From the NCBI GenBank assembly GCA_003978075.1, contig QOAM01000079.1:1-7007 (forward strand): a DNA stretch of 7,007 bases, written 5' to 3'. Under the pieces are notes generated by a model. The model made no database searches. It had not been told where the DNA came from and saw only the letters and a program-made list of their open reading frames with translations. Position 1 is the stretch's first letter; every line of letters begins with the position of its first letter. The position numbers were made by a program, and so were the translations under genes. Shown piece after piece: positions 4,736-7,007 of this stretch. The DNA comes from Thermodesulfatator sp. (GTDB taxonomy: Bacteria; Desulfobacterota; Thermodesulfobacteria; Thermodesulfobacteriales; Thermodesulfobacteriaceae).

Positions 4736-5140
4736 TTACTTGAATTCCACCACCTGCCAGGCACAGGTGCCAGAGACGTTGTTGCTGTTGATATAAACAG
4801 GGCGACTGGCACTCCAGGAAAGAGTGGTGGCATCCGTCAAATGAACTTCACAATTTGCTGTTAAGGTACCCCAGGCTCTCCCTGAGTAGCCAGCTTTACA
4901 TGAGACCAGCACCACGGCCTTTTGGGGGTCTACGGGGGTGTTCAAGGTTATGGTGCCGGAGCTTCCCGGGGAGAAGGTAAAAGTTCCCCGCTGGATGGAC
5001 TTAATGGGGGAGATGCCGCTTATGGGCGCGTCGAGGTAGTTGAGCCGGGGGTCGTTGGAGGCCAGGCGGGAGGAAACCGAGGCGTCGAGGTATCTCTCAA
5101 GGTGCTTTTTGATAGATTGGAGAAAGGCTAAAGAGATCAT
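4736..5140 (-). CDS. small beta-rich phage tail protein
   Basis: The 134-residue protein has two parts. Residues 1-38 form a helix with LDASVSSRLASND, a phrase common in phage tail and fibre proteins. Residues about 45-134 are a beta-rich domain opening with IKSIQRGTFTF, the signature of small phage domains thought to be receptor-binding or lectin-like, followed by GTITLNTPVDPQKAVVLVSC and a closing GTCAWQVVEF strand. Three Cys at 81, 97 and 126 could form a disulfide. The ATG at 5138-5140 overlaps the stop of the upstream gene by four bases (ATGA), and GGAGGTGA inside that gene serves as its ribosome site, so translation is coupled. It is probably a host-contact or tail-tip part. No enzyme motif is present. 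Confidence 0.75.
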   Translation of the reverse strand: MISLAFLQSIKKHLERYLDASVSSRLASNDPRLNYLDAPISGISPIKSIQRGTFTFSPGSSGTITLNTPVDPQKAVVLVSCKAGYSGRAWGTLTANCEVHLTDATTLSWSASRPVYINSNNVSGTCAWQVVEFK

Positions 5141-5652
5141 GAGGTCACCTCCGAAAAGCTAATTAGGCGTCCTTCGGCGTCGTAAGAAAGCTCCAAGCCA
5201 TAAAGAGGGACGCCGTCCAGAACGTAAGAAAGGTGGGTGAGATTTCCCTCGGCGTCGTACGAGAATTGCACGGTTAGGGTCCGACCATCAGGGAAGCTCT
5301 GCGTGAGGGTCTGGAGGTTCCCCTGCGAGTCGTAGGTTAAGGAGCCCGACCCTTGGAGAATCCTTTCAGGCGTGAGGAAGCCATCCCCGTCCGGGTCGAT
5401 CTGACTGGCCCAGTTCGTATACTGGTCGAAGTTTTCAAGCTTAGGCAAGACTCCTTGAATGACCGGCAATAAGACCTGGTTGAGGCGTTCGAGTCCGAGG
5501 CGCTGCACCTTCTCTACGGCTTCTTCCCAGGAGACTTTGAGGCGTTCGAGGGCGTCCAGGCGGGAGTCGAGGTCGAAGAAGCGGCGGTTGAGCTCGTCGG
5601 CGGAAAGAGGGGTGTAACCCTCCTGGAAGCGGTACTGCGCGCGCTTAATCAT
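5137..5652 (-). CDS. phage tail protein: helical N-terminus, DxDxDG loop and YD-type repeats
   Basis: The protein has 171 residues. The first 60 (GYTPLSADELNRRFFDLDSR, then LDALERLKVSWEEAV) follow the pattern of phage tail proteins that open with a LxAxDLNxxFxxLDxRL-type segment and a coiled coil. At 86-91 DPDGDG is a calcium-binding type loop followed by FLTPERI, as in dockerin or EF-hand-like units. From about 103 there are three YD-type repeat units, LTYDSQGNL (105-113), FSYDAEGNLTHL (130-141) and LSYDAEGRLISF (155-166), similar to RHS/YD repeats but very few. The repeats probably make a short beta-structure tip. The start follows AAGGGGGACAAGAG. The gene begins twelve bases after the stop of the upstream tail gene and overlaps the next by four bases. 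Confidence 0.75.
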   Translation of the reverse strand: MIKRAQYRFQEGYTPLSADELNRRFFDLDSRLDALERLKVSWEEAVEKVQRLGLERLNQVLLPVIQGVLPKLENFDQYTNWASQIDPDGDGFLTPERILQGSGSLTYDSQGNLQTLTQSFPDGRTLTVQFSYDAEGNLTHLSYVLDGVPLYGLELSYDAEGRLISFSEVTS

Positions 5653-5664
5653 CTCTTGTCCCCC

Positions 5665-7007
5665 TTAAAAGGCGATGTCGATGCGTTCGGCCACGTGAAA
5701 GACCTCCAGGGCCGTGGTGGTGGTCCCTTCGACGACGATCTTGTAGCTGGAGACCGGGTTCTGGGAGAAGTCGAAGGTGTAGGTCTTGCGCACCCCGGTG
5801 TCCTCTTGTTTTTCGGCCTCTGAGGCCGGGTCGACCAGGTCGGTGCCCACTTGAAGCTTACAGGAGACGGTGTGCTTGCTGGGATCGAAGTTTTCCAAGA
5901 GGAGCTGGACCTGGATCTGGGAGCTGGCTGCGGGGAGGGTGCGCTCGGTGGAAAGGTGCTTGAAGTGGGTGGCGGGGCGCACGGCCCGCAGGCGGGAGCC
6001 GGAAAGCTCAAGTCCGGGCATCACATCGCTTGACCCTACAAAGGAGACCCGCAGAGGAAGCATGGCCGGGAGGCCTAGGAGGTTGTCCGCGGTGGCCTCC
6101 TCCACCGGATACCAGTGACCGTCGAGCTGGTATTCGAAGATGAGGTCGCAGGCGTCAGGAACGACCATGCCCGCCAGGAGGTCCAGGCCGGCGATGCCGT
6201 CGGAAAGGGAGATGGGCTTGAGCTCCACCTGACAGAAGGCGCTCTTGAAGCGGGCGAAGTGGAAGTCCATCATGAGGTCCTTGGTGAGGTCGCCCAGGAA
6301 GTAGGCCCCGTCGGTGGAGTAGAAGAGGGTGCCCTGGGTGTACTTTTCGCCGCTGACCACGGCCAAGCGGTGGTTGCCGGCGGTGGTCACCAGCAGGGCG
6401 TAGCGGGTTCCGGCCTTGAGGAAGACCGGCCGCGGGAACTCAAAGACCGTGGGCTCAGGATAGGTGTTGAAGGCCGAGGGCTCCAAAGAGGTCTCAGCGA
6501 TACAGCGCTCCGGGTCTGGAAGCCCGTTTTTGGTCTCGCAAAGGTGGAGATAGACCGTGCCGTTGGCCTCCTTTTTGGTGAAGTAGAGGGCCACGGCGGT
6601 GAGCCAGCCGTTCTGGGCGTTGAGGAAGGTCTGGGCGATCTGGGAACCGTTGATGCTCTTGGTGACCTGACACAGATACCAGTAGGGGATCTCGATACAA
6701 TCCCTCCAGAACCAGCGATAGCGCCAGTAGCGGTGCCAACGGGGGCTTTCCTGCCCCACTATCGTGCAGTTCTCGCTATCCTTGAGGAAGATTCTGCGAT
6801 AAGGGTCTGGGATAGAAGGTCTCACATAGGCGATGCGCCACCAACGATAATTAGAACAGGGAAAGTAGATGGGGCCGTAGCGCCAGCGGCACCGGCTCAA
6901 GATGCCCTGCCGGAGGGTGAAGGTCTGGTACTGGTACTGGCTGATAGCCAGCTCTCCGGCGTAGCCCCGGGTGGCCAGACGCACCTCGGTTTCGAAGTCC
7001 GGAAGGA
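5665..7007 (-). CDS. large phage tail protein (DUF4815-like), 5' end outside the window
   Basis: The frame is open to the right edge of the window; the upstream residues read LPDFETEVRLATRGYAGEL, so the GTG at 6982-6984 is not likely to be the real start. At least 446 residues are visible. A YAGELAISQYQYQTF segment at the start is followed by an arginine/tyrosine/tryptophan-rich region (6670-6894). Then comes a domain with IAQTFLNAQNGWLTAVALYFTKK and later FLKAGTRYALLVTT, a pattern known from large tail proteins with DUF4815-type domains of Myoviridae-like and GTA-like prophages. The C-terminal third (YQLDGHWYPVEE, MLPLRVSFVG, SYKIVVEGTTTTALEVFHVA) is beta-rich. It is the first gene of the visible tail run and probably a structural tail-fibre or host-contact component. 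The exact family should be confirmed by profile search. Confidence 0.75.
   Translation of the reverse strand, partial: LPDFETEVRLATRGYAGELAISQYQYQTFTLRQGILSRCRWRYGPIYFPCSNYRWWRIAYVRPSIPDPYRRIFLKDSENCTIVGQESPRWHRYWRYRWFWRDCIEIPYWYLCQVTKSINGSQIAQTFLNAQNGWLTAVALYFTKKEANGTVYLHLCETKNGLPDPERCIAETSLEPSAFNTYPEPTVFEFPRPVFLKAGTRYALLVTTAGNHRLAVVSGEKYTQGTLFYSTDGAYFLGDLTKDLMMDFHFARFKSAFCQVELKPISLSDGIAGLDLLAGMVVPDACDLIFEYQLDGHWYPVEEATADNLLGLPAMLPLRVSFVGSSDVMPGLELSGSRLRAVRPATHFKHLSTERTLPAASSQIQVQLLLENFDPSKHTVSCKLQVGTDLVDPASEAEKQEDTGVRKTYTFDFSQNPVSSYKIVVEGTTTTALEVFHVAERIDIAF

Noticed and set aside
5649..6011. Minus-strand 120-codon Pro/Ser/Thr-rich frame
   Set aside because: It overlaps the large tail gene in another frame and shows the Pro/Ser bias typical of shadow frames in GC-rich genes.

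Overview
The window reads as a piece of accessory DNA from a thermophilic bacterium. Every convincing intact gene is on the minus strand. Start sites carry near-perfect Shine-Dalgarno sequences (AAGGAGGTG type), and the proteins are rich in Glu, Lys, Arg and aliphatic residues. A Thermodesulfobacteria-like or similar thermophile would fit, but this is inference from style; no marker gene fixes the taxon.

Right half (about 4230-7007, minus strand): the distal end of a prophage or phage-derived tail module. Four genes lie head to tail with spacings of -4 to +12 bases. They are a large tail protein that runs off the right edge, a short coiled-coil protein ending in YD-type repeats, a small beta-rich tail protein with a SIQRG motif, and a small protein with a tail-accessory-like N-terminus and an Ig-like C-terminus. 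Together they look like distal tail and host-contact parts.

Middle (about 3524-4229): about 700 bases with no intact gene. It holds a broken IS3-type orfA with a possible left terminal repeat, then a non-coding block with two 38-39 base near-palindromes that are also inverted repeats of each other, plus a 16 base direct repeat. A 51-codon open stretch then continues in frame after the stop of the last tail gene.

Left half (about 333-3523, minus strand): four genes with no named system. A 436-residue AAA+ ATPase has an N-terminal helical domain and an unusual Asp-Asp Walker B. It is followed by a hairpin and a two-gene unit encoding a strongly basic protein and a strongly acidic one. The stop codon of the basic gene is part of the ribosome binding site of the acidic gene, and a strong intrinsic terminator follows. 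After that comes a DUF3782-like coiled-coil plus PD-(D/E)XK nuclease-like protein. At the far left, two short plus-strand open stretches look like the ends of broken or truncated genes.

The best candidates for something undescribed are the acidic/basic gene pair downstream of the AAA+ ATPase, and the double palindrome next to the IS relic. No function is proven for either.
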